64,000 bases of DNA from Diphasiastrum complanatum (Eukaryota; Streptophyta; Lycopodiopsida; Lycopodiales; Lycopodiaceae). Both the position numbers and the translations under genes were made by a program. The notes below the pieces were generated by a model. It worked only from the letters and a program-made list of their open reading frames with translations, had not been told where the DNA came from and ran no database searches. Each line of letters begins with the position of its first letter. Position 1 is the stretch's first letter. Where the stretch lies: positions 14,250,684-14,314,683 of the forward strand of contig CM055114.1 in the NCBI GenBank assembly GCA_029204225.1, written 5' to 3'. This document shows positions 50,120 through 61,923 of this stretch, in pieces.

Positions 50120-50574
50120 AAGGACTTTTTTTAATGGCCGTCATTTAAGTTGATTTAAATGACGATTTTTGGCCGTCGTTTATCTTTCAATTTGGCAAAA
50201 TAAAAAGGACGGTTTCTAATGGCCGTCATTTAAGTTGATTTAAATGATGGTTTTTGGCCATCAATTATTCTCCATTTTGGCAAAATAAAAAGACAATTTG
50301 TAATGGGCATCATTTAGGTCGACTTAAATGACAGTTTCTGACTGTCATTTAAGATGGTTTAAATGAGGGTTTTTGGTCATCATTTTTTTTATTTTAAAAA
50401 TAAATAAATGACGGCTTTTTATTGGTTGTCATTTAAGATAACATATATGACAGTTTTTGGCCGTCATTTCAACTATTGGTTTTAATGACATGGATTAAAT
50501 GACGACCTCAAAACTGTCATTAAAATCGACTTAAATGACGGTTTTTGGCCATCATTTTCTTTTCATTTTGGCCT
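50120..50574. repeat. Palindromic tandem array ending in TAGTG
   Basis: Five or more units of roughly 90 bp contain AATGACGGTTTTTGGCCGTC and its inverse (TTAAATGAC...GTCATTTAA), with ATTTTGGCAAAATAAAAAG linkers. The array ends ATTTTGGCCTAGTG at 50574; TAGTG is the inverse of the CACTA terminus. This fits the subterminal repeats of a CACTA element. The partner CACTA end was not found upstream. Confidence 0.6.
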
Positions 50575-52987
50575 AGTGATCATCTAAGCAAAGTTGTATA
50601 TGAAAGTGATCACAAATACTTGCATGAGGATCATTCGTTTCGACATACACAAAGAAGAGGATTTGGAGGAAAGACGGAAACAAGGATGCCTCCAAAGAGA
50701 ATGTCCATGGCAGATTGGCACAAGCTCTAGATTGAATCTGAGACCAAGCCAATCAATGGTATGAAAAGACTATCTATTTTTCATTGTCTACCATATTGGA
50801 ATAAAGTTTTGATCAATCAGTTGCTTGATCCTATGCATATATTCAAAAATGTGAGTGAATCAATATGGAAGCACTTGGTGGGCAAAAAAGATAGTATTAA
50901 TGCAAGACAAGACTATAAGAATCAAAGACAAAAAAAGAGTACCGGCCAAAATCCCGTATAGATGGAAATACTCATATCATTCAAAGAGCCCCTTGGATTC
51001 TTACCAAGGAAGAGTACAAGTATGTATGGTCAGTCATTTGCGAGATGAGAACACCAATTGGATTTGCTCATTCACTACAAACGTCATTCACAACAGAAGG
51101 AAAATTTCATGGTCTTAAATCTGATCATGATTGGTTGAAGATGCTTGAGTACATATTTCCAATGTGTGTTCGTGGTTGTCTAACTGATCAACTTCGCGAT
51201 ACCATTTATTACAAATTAGCATCCATTGTCAGGTACTTACATTTCTTTCACTCACATTTTATGCTATTGCATATTTATTTTACCTACGAATTCGATAAAG
51301 TCATATGATGATCATATACTACAAATATGGTGTAGATGGATGTGTGCCAAGGAGATTCGTGAGATAGATATGGAGAAAAAACATGTAGATATAGTGGAGG
51401 CTGTATGTATGCCTGAGAGAGATTTTCCAACCTCCATCTTGGACATACAAGTGCATCTGCTTGTGCACTTGGTCCAAGAAATTGGTATTGCAGGTCCTGT
51501 GCAATCAAGGTACAAAATACATTATTTTGGTTTTTGTGGCTTCAATATATTTAGCATGATTTTTTTTATGTCATTGAACATTGCTCTTATCATGCAATAA
51601 ATAATTATAGGTGGATGTTTTTTTGGAGAGATTTATGAAAGTTTTGAAAGTTTTTGTGTGTCAAAAGGCAAGAGGGGTGGTTAGCGCAAGAATCTCTTAT
51701 TTATGTCACTGAATTTTTGCTTCAAATACATCCGTCCACTCCACGGCTATGGAATGATGAGGAGAACAATGAGGTAAAAGGTGAAAAATCCCAAGGTATG
51801 GGTGCTCCTAAGAAAATGACACCTTTTCTTTGAGAAAAAATTTCTACTTTCATGCTCTATAATTCGGGAGTGATGAACAAGAGAAAAAAGAAAGAACGTT
51901 GGCTAGAAATAGACATTGACATAATAGACATAGGGGTCATTTGCACCTTCACGTGATGTTGAGCCATTGCCCAACCAATGCACCATAGAATGGATGGTTG
52001 ACACACTCCAACAAGCAAGATCAAATGGACAAGTCATATCTGACATGGAATGAGATTTTGCAACAGGATGTGATTGGAAGATTGTTTATTGTTTTTTTAT
52101 GAAATACAATGTAGCTTGTATAATGATTGATTACTGTCTTAATTACAATAAATATGTGGCAGTATCGAAAGTATAGTGCAATGTGGGCATATGGTCATCA
52201 TCATCACGTTGAACGAGCTAATATGAAACGACGAACTTATGATTGTGGTATTATGGCATCTTTTAGTCAAGAAAGTCGGAGTAGTGCATGAGACCAAAGT
52301 CCAATCTCTAGAGAGCCTGAGTATGTAGGAACTACTAAAGATATATATGAAGTGTGTTTTGGTGAAAATGGAAAATACTTTTTGTTTGATGTAAAGTGGT
52401 TGAAAATCAATTATCAAGGGTCAAATGCAACTATGAAAAGAGATTGTAGTGGATTTTTTGCTATCAATTCAACCAAGACATTAAACATGGATTATTCAGA
52501 CACATTGGCGTAGCCTTGTCATTGTGAACAGGTGTGTCACATGACATTCGTTTTTTCTCAATCATAATCAGTAACATACACTATTTCATTACAATTAACT
52601 ATTCATGTGGACCTTAGTTCCATGTTGGAACAAATTTTTTAACTTAACATTGTTAAATGTGCAGGTATTTTTTCAACCAAATTGACTAAACAACAAGTGG
52701 TGGTATGTTGTTCAAGTAAAGCCATGTGCTAGACATGTATTTGAAAATGCATACATTGAGAATGAAATGGAGGACTTGAATATTGACAACACAAACATGG
52801 TTGATGCAGATATAGAAACATCTCCAAGTTCTCTAAATATTATAGAAAATACTATAAATGAATCGAATGATTTTGACACAAACAACAATATTGAGAGAGG
52901 GTCCGATTACTATAGTGATGATGAAAATCATCTGAGCGGAGATGAGTTGCAAAATGTATTTGCTGATGAATTTGAATCTTGTGATGA

Positions 52988-53010
<23 letters not shown>
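50575..53010 (+). pseudogene. CACTA (En/Spm) TNP2-like transposase, spliced, broken
   Basis: In order: HKYLHEDHSFRHTQRRGFGG, a stop at 50728, PYWNKVLINQLLDPMHIFKN (the transposase domain's 'YW...D.MHI.KNV' box), then LTKEEYKYVWSVI and FHGLKSDHDWLKMLEYIFPM, and the DUF4218-type part FPTSILDIQVHLLVHLVQEI and GPVQSRWMFF. The DUF4216-type part has YVGTTKDIYEVCFGENGKYF, FFAINSTKTL and NKWWYVVQVKP, followed by an acidic tail. Three introns fit GT-AG and restore the frame: 51233-51335, 51510-51610 and 52532-52664. A frame change near 50930 and further stops inactivate it. The transposase N-terminus is missing where the palindromic array abuts. Confidence 0.85.

Positions 53011-53034
<24 letters not shown>
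52991..53034. repeat. (AT)22 microsatellite
   Basis: 44 bp of AT at the end of the acidic transposase tail. In frame it encodes Ile-Tyr repeats, so it extended the tail codons before the stop near 53050. Confidence 0.97.
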
Positions 53035-53037
<3 letters not shown>

Positions 53038-53225
53038 AATCATTTTTGTGATAAAATGATAGTTTACATTGCATCATAATACATTCTTGCATTTTTCAAG
53101 TTTATCTTGATTTCAATCTACCAATCACTTCTGATTCATTTTAAATCAAATGCTTTCAATGTAATCTATATCTTATTAAAGATCTAGCAAAAATTGATTG
53201 ACCAAAGAAAACAATTAGTGAGCAA

Positions 53226-53389
53226 CACTGCCACGCGTGGCAGTTCCACAAGATGCCGGACCCACCTCCATCCTGGATTTGACCGGCAGGGTCCCTGGAG
53301 AATTTTCGACATGGATGTACCAAACGTGGCAGAGCCACGCAAAGAAACATGTCAAAATTTTGATTAAGTATCGGGTTCGCGTGGCAGTG
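53226..53389. repeat. 164-bp segment with 12-bp perfect inverted ends
   Basis: CACTGCCACGCG at 53226-53237 is the exact inverse of CGCGTGGCAGTG at 53378-53389. The left end is also part of a 16-bp palindrome, CTGCCACGCGTGGCAG (53228-53243). A third related motif, GTGGCAGAGCCAC, lies near 53328. GTGGCAG-NNN-CAC therefore recurs three times. It may be a small MITE remnant. Confidence 0.6.
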
Positions 53390-53409
53390 TCACATGGCAA
53401 AACACCCAT

Positions 53410-54180
53410 ATGTGTAGTTGTGGATCAGCCAAAAAGTGATACAGTTGAATCAGGAACTCAAGGTCACCAAACAACATGAGGCAAAGTCCGAGGCCGAGAT
53501 GACGAAAGCCCAACAAATAGCCGACGCTCTAGAAGGCTATGTGGTGACTTTGACAACCACGCAAGATAAAGTGGACAAAGTTGTTCAAGATTCCCAACAA
53601 CAAGTTTTGCTGGCTCCAGGGGCAATTGGACATGGATGTGCAATATCGTGAAAGGCTTCAAAGTGAATTGGATGCGACCACCCTTGAACGCGACATGTAT
53701 ATTCAGACCCAGGTGCTTGATCGTCCTGTCTCACTAGAGGAGATCAACTACCTATTCAAGAAAGTTGAAACATATCGAACCTCATCGGTCGGATTTCAAA
53801 GTTTTGATAAGTTTAAACTCACGGCATCGACCGAGCTGGCCAAGGCTAAAACAATCATCAAGGATTACGAAAAGGTAGTCGCTCAAATCTTGGAGTCGAA
53901 TCCTCAGATTACCATTCTAGTAATGCCACAACTCTCACCTGGACACCAAACTGAAGATCACCATGAGGTTGGAATGGATCAAGGAGGAGATGCTGATGTT
54001 GAAGAAGTATATAAGTGGCACAGGCCAAGCAAACAGGTCCATTCACATCAAGAATCAGACCATTATCTCAAAAGTCGACCACTGTTGAGGAGCAAATCCA
54101 GAGTTTCTTGCAGCAACATCTGCATGAGTCCTCGAGGGGTGGTTGGGTCCAGAAGTTCAAGACCTCAAAGATCGAGATAG
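53410..54180 (+). pseudogene. Coiled-coil protein fragment, unrecognised
   Basis: Two plus frames (53418-53651 and 53581-54180) join by a frameshift near 53615. They read QLNQELKVTKQHEAKSEAEM, AQQIADALEGYV, then ERLQSELDATTLERDMYIQT, VSLEEINYLFKKVETYR and AKAKTIIKDYEKVVAQIL. The spacing of Leu and the Glu/Lys/Gln richness indicate coiled coils. The tail is His-, Ser- and Arg-rich. No catalytic motif. A gypsy integrase lies nearby in the other orientation, so this could be an element-associated extra frame or a host gene fragment. Confidence 0.45.
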
Positions 54181-54600
54181 CCCTGCGTGTGTAGTCCAAC
54201 CTGATGATCACATAGTTATTTGATTAGTTACAAGTTAATAAAAGGACTTTAGGCCACCAAAATTGGTTTAAAATTCAAATTCAAATTGGTTCCCTGATGG
54301 TGCCTTATCTAACTTGTAGTTAGATTCAACTAGGCTAGGCAATGAAAGATCTGCAAAGAAATTCTTTCCTTCCTAAGGTCCCTAGCCATCAGAAAAGTAT
54401 TTAGGAGTTGGGCAGTGGCCTGGAGGGCTGGATCTTAAATGGCCTCTACCAGGTAATCGTCATTCGTTCAATAAAGCTCTATGGTCATGACAATAAAAGG
54501 CTTAATAACATTCTTGGCATGCTTGTGTTTGGTGAGGATTGAGTTCCTGAGGAGATGCCTATAGCAACAAGGGTGACTTTTTGTAATACGCACCTTGTGG
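54181..54600. other. No gene recognised
   Basis: Contains AATTCAAATTCAAATTGG and a pyrimidine-rich stretch; probably gypsy-related non-coding sequence, but not provable here. Confidence 0.35.
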
Positions 54601-55520
54601 GTAGCTCCTTGGTAGGTGATATAAAATTTGGATTTTTTCTCTGTCCATGTACTAAAATCCAATGTAATATATTGCATATTGATTTTGCTCGTGGATACCC
54701 ATTGCCATGAGAAGAGACTCAACAAGGGTCATCCATTGAGCCACATGCTTGTGCTAGGAAGTACCATGATGTCCGTGGCAGTTGGAACAATGGTGTCTGG
54801 CTCATACTAACATTGTAAGCAATTCTGAATGCCCATAATGCTGCATGAAGTTTATGTTCCCAATCAGAACGACTTGCTTCAACCATTTTTGTCATAATGA
54901 AGATTCAGCTTGTCCATTACCCGTTGGATAATATGGAGTACTGGTGTATAACAAAAAAGTATTCCAACAAACACTTTATCGTTTCATTAACAAAGTGTGT
55001 TCCACAATCACTTACGATCTCGATAGGACATCTAAATCTAACAATGATGTGCTCATATAGGAACTTAGCCGCAGAATTAGCATCGACAAACTCTAACTCT
55101 TTTGCCTCGACTCACTTGGTCATATAATCAGTTGCTATGATGATATATATGGCTTGAGATTCTCTTGCCGCAGGATGAATAGGACCAACATAGTCAAGTC
55201 CCCATTTCTCAAATGGTGCTTGCGATAGAACTGGCTGAAAAGGTTCTTAATTCTGCTTTGTAAGACGTCATGCTCATTGATATACATCACATGACCGAAT
55301 ATAGTTTTCGATATCCTTATAAAATGTCGGCCACCAACAACTTGATTGTAAAAGTTTTTGAATAGTGATATCTATTGAAAAATGTCCACCTCCCATCCCA
55401 TCACGTGAGAACATGATTAGATCATGTATTTCATGAGGCAACAAACATCTTCTCAAAATATCATCCATTCAATGTCGATACAATTGCCTCGCAAGTAATT
55501 GATAAGGTTGTGTCTTAAGA
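54601..55520 (-). pseudogene. Ty3/gypsy integrase fragment
   Basis: Minus strand: the H2C2 zinc domain at 55468-55274 (CLLPHEIHDLI, then GMGGGHFSIDITIQKLLQSS and CWWPTFYKDI ending SCDVYQ, where the last Cys-pair residue is Tyr). Then, with frame changes, DYVGPIHPAARES, IIATDYMTK, a TGA in place of Trp, VEAKELEFVDANSAAKFLYE, IVSDCGTHFVN (catalytic Asp) and HQYS. These are Ty3/gypsy integrase motifs. The remainder toward 54600 is highly decayed. Confidence 0.8.
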
Positions 55521-55573
55521 ATCAATTATTTCTTTTGTACTTTGGTTAGAGAGTCGTTACGTTGGCCTAACAT

Positions 55574-55856
55574 TGTTAGAAATCAATGATAAACTTCATT
55601 GTTACACTTCTTAGTTATTGTTCACGATGTACTTTATTATTGACAACTATTACCAGCTGTAACTAGCCATAGGGTAGTCTAGTAGTCTACTCCTAGGTTT
55701 TCTCTCTCTGTCAAGGTTCAGGATCTATTTATACATTTTACATTCAGTATGATACAGAGTGATAGAGTGCGTTAAGTGAGAATGCGTGTTCTTCCTTCTC
55801 CTTCTTTGGTGATTGCTTATGCTGAATGCTTGATGTTGCTTATTTGATTATTGACA
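55574..55856 (+). mobile_element. Lone copia-type LTR with priming site
   Basis: TGTTAGAAATC...TTATTGACA, 283 bp, followed at once by TGGTATCAGAAC (55857-55868), one mismatch from the usual priming site. A CTATTTATACAT TATA-like box lies near 55725. No gag follows; the next 370 bp have no recognised coding. Confidence 0.7.
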
Positions 55857-55868
55857 TGGTATCAGAAC

Positions 55869-56347
55869 TGCGATAGTCCTGCCTGCATGATTAGTGGATA
55901 CAATCTGTCACAGGCTCCTCAATGAAGTGAGAAAGTCCTTCATAGGAGGTGAAAGCTTGGAGAGACAAAAACGGTTGGAAGGAATCCTTCCTTGGTGTAT
56001 TTTGCAGGTTTTGGAGCTCAGAATCATCAGTGGGGAACGAAGACATAGTCTCGGATCCATCAGAAAGGCCAAGGCAACATCAGACAGATTGAAAAATTGT
56101 TGAGTGGGGAGATTTTTGCAATTATTCCTAGCTTTTGTGAAAAGTGCCATTTGTGAGAGAGGTTTGCCAAAAAATATCTTATTTGTCAATTTGGAAAACT
56201 GTAGATTACACTAGATAGTGTCTAGTATTGCCATTCAGAGTTTATGAGGCTTCATACTTTTCACATTATTGATATTTGTCTTTTGAACGATCACACACTT
56301 CAAATATTCCTTCTAAAAGTTCTTATATTCTCTCTATTTTTCATCTT
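55869..56347. other. Sequence after the lone LTR, no gene
   Basis: Overlapping short frames on both strands (55894-56103 plus, 56189-55908 minus) lack motifs. Presumably the leader of the element that owned the LTR, then the start of the 84-bp repeat region. Confidence 0.4.
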
Positions 56348-56464
56348 GTCCGTACCAATATCAAATCCATGCGCGCGAGCTAGAGAGAATTTCGAAAAGT
56401 CGTATATCCACGCGTCGTTCCGATATTGCATGTCCGTACAAATATCGGATCCACATGCACAAGC
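56348..56464. repeat. 84-bp tandem repeat, unit 1 and left part of unit 2
   Basis: Unit 1 is 56348-56431. Unit 2 starts at 56432 (GTCCGTACAAATATCGGATC) and is cut at 56464 by the insertion of B2. The unit is CG-rich in its middle (GCGCGCGAGCTAGAGAG in unit 1). Confidence 0.85.
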
Positions 56465-57143
56465 TGTAAAACTTACAGCAAATAAGGATCCTAAAACACT
56501 TGAAATGATGAGGAAAACAATAGATTATGATTTCATAAGATTAGCACAAGTTGAACCATCAAAATCCATCAAAAATCTATGCTTGAACCTCACTAAATGG
56601 CCCAAATCCTTGAAGAAGGCTTCACACGTGTGAAAGTACGGCCTCCCACAGTCTGAGTACTGTACACCAGACCTACATTCAATCCTATAATCATTAGTAA
56701 TCACAAGTACTCAAACAATTATGAACATAGAGAGCAATTGCACCATTATGAGAGAAAAAAACATGAAATTGCTTGATTGATTTTGGTGAGATATCATCAC
56801 CTATACATGATCCATCACGGTTTTGGGCAGGTATGAGTAGCCCTAAACCTATCCCTAATTCTAATTTTGGTGGATCTTTCATCCCTACTAAGTTAGGGTT
56901 GGAATCTTGGAGATCCCTCAACAATGCAAAAATTACCAAAAATAGCTCCTATTTTTTCTCCCTTGTATCTAAGCATAATTTGGACTCATTCCAAAGGTTC
57001 TTACACTTAGGTCTACTTGAGAACATCCTTATGAATGGAATCCTATGCTATTTGGCACGTGTGACAAGCCACATCATGACCATCTAACTATTTACAAGTC
57101 ATATGACCAAAACTAGTCAAGCTAGAATTGTGAATTTTTAACA
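56465..57143 (-). repeat. 3' LTR of B2
   Basis: Lies next to the polypurine tract. It lacks 4 bp of the TATATATA stretch found in the other copies (near 56802). Confidence 0.93.
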
Positions 57144-57157
57144 GTCCTCCTCACTAT

Positions 57158-60100
57158 CTAGCTTGGTTCAATCATTGCTTTACTAATCACTCCAAGTGAT
57201 GATCTGAAATTCATAAAAGGTGTCTTTTGAAGTGGTTTAGTAAGTAGATCAGCTACACATTCATTGCTTGGAACATGCTCCAAAGCAATCTCCTTGGCTT
57301 GCACCATTTCTCTCACAATGTGATGGCATATCTCAATGTGCTTAGATCTTGCATGGAATATTGGGTTAGATGCAAGGTGTTGGGCTGATATATTGTCATT
57401 GTAGATGATTTGTGCCTCCTATGAATCCATGATCTTTAGTTCCACCAATAATCTCTTGATCCAAAGTACCTCCTTTGTAGTGGTTGTCAAAGCTTTGTAC
57501 TCGGCCTCGGTTGAAGATAGAGATATAGTTTCTTGCTTTTTGAAAGCCATGAAACCACACCTTCTCCTATGAAAATTGAATAGGCACTTGTTGATTTCCT
57601 ATCCCTATTGTCCCCTGCAAAATCTGAATCACTAAATGCATGAAGGTTAATCACATCTCCTCTATATAGAATCCCAAAATCCAATGTACCCGAGATGTAT
57701 CTTAGAATCCTCTTAGCCTTTTTCCAATGGATATTCAATGGCTTTTGCATGGATTGGCTCAACCTACATACACTAAAGCTAAGATCTGGTCTAGTTATAG
57801 TGATCCACATTAAGGAACCTATAAGTTGCCTAAACAAAGTGATGTCCATGAAGGATCTTTCATCATCTTCATTTGGCACTTTTACATCTTGCTCCATTGG
57901 TGTGTCAACACTTTTGCATACTTCCATCTTAAACTTCTTCAAAAGACTTTGAGCATAGTTTACTTGACTTATAAAGATAAAATCAGACCCTCTAAGTACT
58001 TCTATGCCTAAGATGAAGTGAAGACACCCTAGCTCTACCATCTTGAACTCTAAGGATAGATCTATCTTGATTTTTTCAATACCATCAACACTATTTCCAC
58101 TAATGATGATGTCATCTACATAAATGAGTAAAGTACAATACCAACATCATCAAACTTAATGTAAAGAGTAGGATCATATTCACTTTGAAAAAAAGAAAGT
58201 GAAATAAGATAGCAATGTAGTCTTGAATTCCAGGATCTCGAGGCTTGCTTCAAGCCATAGATGTTTCTTTGGAGATGGCATACTTTGTTCTCCATTCCAT
58301 GCTTGATGAATCCTTGTGGCTGCTCCATATAGATATCCTCTTCCAAAAAACCATTCAAGAAAGCATTAGAGACATCCATTTGACATAGAATCCATCCAAA
58401 ATGTGATGCAAGTGCAATCATTAGCCTTATTGTGACCATCTTGGCCACGGGTGCAAAAGTTTTCCTCATAGTCTATCCCTCTCTCTTGAGCATAACCTTT
58501 TGCAACTAATCTTGCTTTATGTTTTTTAACACTCCCATTTGCATTCAACTTAAGCTTGAAGACCCACTTGCATCCTATTACATTCCTTTGAGGTCTCTCA
58601 ACAAGCAACCAAGTTTCATTCTCAATCAAGGCATCATACTCATCCAACATAGCTTTATACCATTCTTTGGAGTTCAATGCATCTTCAACATTAGATGGTT
58701 CTTCAAAACTATATAAAGCATAAGAAGTGGATGAGATACCCTCAACTTGCTGTCATTTGCCTTGATATGTGAGCCTTGATGGCTCCACTTTTGCCCTTGA
58801 AGATCTCCTTGGTGTGATAGGTGGGTTTGGTGCTTGCTCCTCCATGAGCTCCTCCTCAAAACCAAGATCTTGCTCCTTGGCCATCTTCTTCTTGATTGTT
58901 GGAGCACTTGAGCCTTCTTCAAGCATATGCATATGATGTTCATCAAAGATGACATCCCTTGAAACAACAAATTTGTTCAAGGATGGGAGATAGACTTTGT
59001 AGCCCTTGCTTGAGCTTGCATATCCAAGCATGATCCCTCTTGTGGAAGATGGATCCTCCTTGGTTCTTGTTTCCAATGGCACATGCACATAACATATACA
59101 CCCAAAAACTTTCAAGTGATTAATTATGGGTTTCTTTCCATACAACATCTCATAAGGAGTTTTGCCTTCAATTGCTTTGCAAGACACCCTATTCATCAAG
59201 TAGTTTGCACATACAAGAGACTCACCCCAAAAGGAATTGGGCAAACAAGCATCTATTCTTAAAGCCTTAGAACATTCACAAAATGTTCTTTTCCTTCTTT
59301 CAGCAACTCCATTTTGTTGAGGAGTGTAAGGACAAGAAGTCTCTTTCTTGATCCCTTCCTCCTCACAAAGGGCCTTGAACTCATTGGAGATGAATTCTCC
59401 ACCATTGTCACTTCTAAGAATCTTGATGCTATGATTATGATGCTTTTCCACAAACAACTTGAACTTTACAAAAGTATCAAATACTTGAGACTTGAAGGAA
59501 AGTAAGAACACCCAACAATATCTTGAGTAGTCATCAATGAAGGTTAAAAACATGGATGAACCTCCATTAGATTTGGTGCTAGCAATGTGCACATCCGAGT
59601 GTATGAGTTCAAGAGGATGAGATGACTTTGTGATGGAGTTAGGAAACACCTTCTTATGTGCCTTGGATAAGGCACAAGCTTCACAAACCTTGTCTTCCTT
59701 CCCAATAGACCTTGGTAGGCCTAAAGCATACTCCTCCTTGATCATAGCCTCCATGGAACCCGAGTTGACATGTCCAAGTCTTTTGTGCCATAAAGTAAAG
59801 GTAGATATCTTGCTCTTCTCGGCCAACATGACAACATTAGTATCCACAAATGCATCCAGCTTATAAAGTTTGCCAAGTCTAGTGCCCTTAGCCACTATCT
59901 TACCCTTCTTCTTGATAAAACATTCATTTGAAGCAAAGTCAACATTGAAACCATTGTCTACCATTTGGCCAACACTTAGTAGATTCTTTGTTATTGTAGG
60001 AATGTACAAAACACCTTCTATGTTGATCTTTTTGGAAGATCCTAAGCAAAGGGGAATGCTACCAACTCCTTCAATCTTACAAGCTTCATCATTTGCTGTA

Positions 60101-61112
60101 TAGATAGACTTTATAGGTCCATCATAAGATAAGAGAGAAGAGAAAAACTCCCTTTTACTAGTCATGTGTGAACTAGCACCCGAGTCAATCCACCAAGGAT
60201 CTTCTCCTTTGAAGCTTGTTGAGGAAAATATGGACATCATGAGAGAGTCCTCATGTGAACTCTCCTCCTCCTCCTCTTTGCTCATGTTGGCTTGGCTTTG
60301 ATCTTGCTTCCTCTTGAAGCATTCCGAGGCATAATGCCCCATCTTGCTACAATAGTAGATTTGTCCTTCTTGACTTTGGTGGTTGATGGAGATGCCTTTG
60401 GGGGTCCTTCTTGATCCTCAAGATTTGTAGACTTCTTGAATGTTGATCCTTTGCCTTTGGACTTGCCTTTGCCTTTGGTGAAGAGAGCTTGGTCATCTCC
60501 ACCTTGGATGGAAAGCCTATCCATCCTCTCTTGCATTTGGCTCCTTCTTGATTCCTCGGCCATGAGTGTGCCTTGGAGTTCTTCAAGTATGGGTAGCTTA
60601 CCCATAATTGCATATTCCTGAACCAAATTGTCAAATTCAAAGCTTAGTCCATTCAATATGAGTTGAACAAGCTCTTCATTCTTGATAGGGTCACCTATAA
60701 AGGCTATCTCTTTGTTCAATTCCTTTACTCTTAGGACAAAAGTATGTGCACTCTCTCCTTTCTTTTGATAGCTTCTATAGATTTGATTCTTCAAAGCTAA
60801 CATTCTAGTTTGGTTCTTGGATTCATAGACCTTTTGCAAAGTCTCCCAAGCATCTTGAGCTGAAGTGCAATCTCCTACCTCTCTTAAGAGTTCATTTGCA
60901 ACATTCATTTTTATGCAATGTAGTGCAACATTGCACCTCTTGATGTATTTGGCTTTTTCTTGAGGATGAATAGGTTCACCCTCCTTACCATTTACAATTT
61001 CCATCAGATCTTGCATGATCATGATAGATTCCATTCTAACTTTCCATATGGAATAGTTAGTTTTGTTGAGCCTTTCATTAGTATCCAAAAGATATGCATT
61101 TATAGATGCCAT
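57158..61112 (-). pseudogene. copia family B gag-pol polyprotein, several breaks (B2)
   Basis: The same polyprotein as B1, starting at 61112. Breaks relative to B1: a 13-bp deletion at about 60358 that removes the start of the zinc knuckle (first CxxC) and shifts frame; a GGA to TGA change at 58753-58755 in the linker; one extra T near 58455; one A lost near 58127, just beside the YVDD box; one T lost near 57537 in RNase H. The longest open part, 60342-58753, covers protease (WWIDSGASSH), pre-integrase and integrase (IHSDVH, LRSDNGGEF, NGVAERRKR). B2 keeps Glu at the codon that is stop in B1. The three single-base indels are in homopolymers. Confidence 0.93.
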
Positions 61113-61911
61113 CTAGTCTCCTAATCAAGGACTTGACATAAATGAAGGTTATTTCTATTGATTTGATTGAAGGTCTACCTTATCCCACTTCTTAGGGACC
61201 TGAAAAGATCAGTAATAGACTTCCTATAAAGATCTAAGAATGATCTCTAACAAAATCAAATCATAGAATACTAGAAACAATGCACTTGCTTGATTGAAGT
61301 AGACAATACTAGTAGAATTGCCCCTTTTTCTATAAAGAACATTAAAGCTTCCAAATGATCTGATCAAGAGTGAATTTCAGCAACCTAATATACTTCCAAA
61401 ATCACTTGTAAAAGATCTAAATGGAACTTAATGAGGATGCAACACAATCTACTATCCAATCACAAGCAAAAAATGATCAAAATTGATGAAAAATTGATCT
61501 AATTTGGTGCATAAGTCAAGCAATGGTTGGACTGAATCTAAATCACTTTAGGAGGTGTCTACTACACCTTAGAACAGCCTTGAAGAGTCCCCAAAACTCT
61601 GATCTTCCCTCTCCTTGAATGCTAGAAAGCCTCCTCTATGAAATCACCTCCAAAACTCGCTTAGAAATCAATGCTTGGAGCAAGCAAAACTTGCTATCTT
61701 GGTAATGCGAATTGAATTCAACTTTGCCTCTGGTTTTAGACACCTAAACACCTGCAAATGAAGTCACACAACACCAATCTCCAATGTATTTGACTCACTT
61801 TGAGTTCTAGAATCAATACTAGATGCTAAGATCCAATCTACACAAGATTTAGATCAAAAATTGTGATCAAATTGAATGAAAACCAAGGATTTACCTCATT
61901 TCAGCCTTTAG
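61113..61911 (-). other. Untranslated leader of B2
   Basis: About 800 bp, matching the B0 and B1 leaders, between gag start and priming site. Confidence 0.75.
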
Positions 61912-61923
61912 GCTCTGATACCA
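61912..61923 (-). promoter_or_regulatory. Primer-binding site of B2
   Basis: The minus strand reads TGGTATCAGAGC, directly beside the LTR end. Confidence 0.9.

Noticed and set aside
50120-50574. CRISPR-like array
   Set aside because: Units are degenerate, palindromic and without unique spacers; the setting is a plant genome and the ends fit a CACTA terminus.
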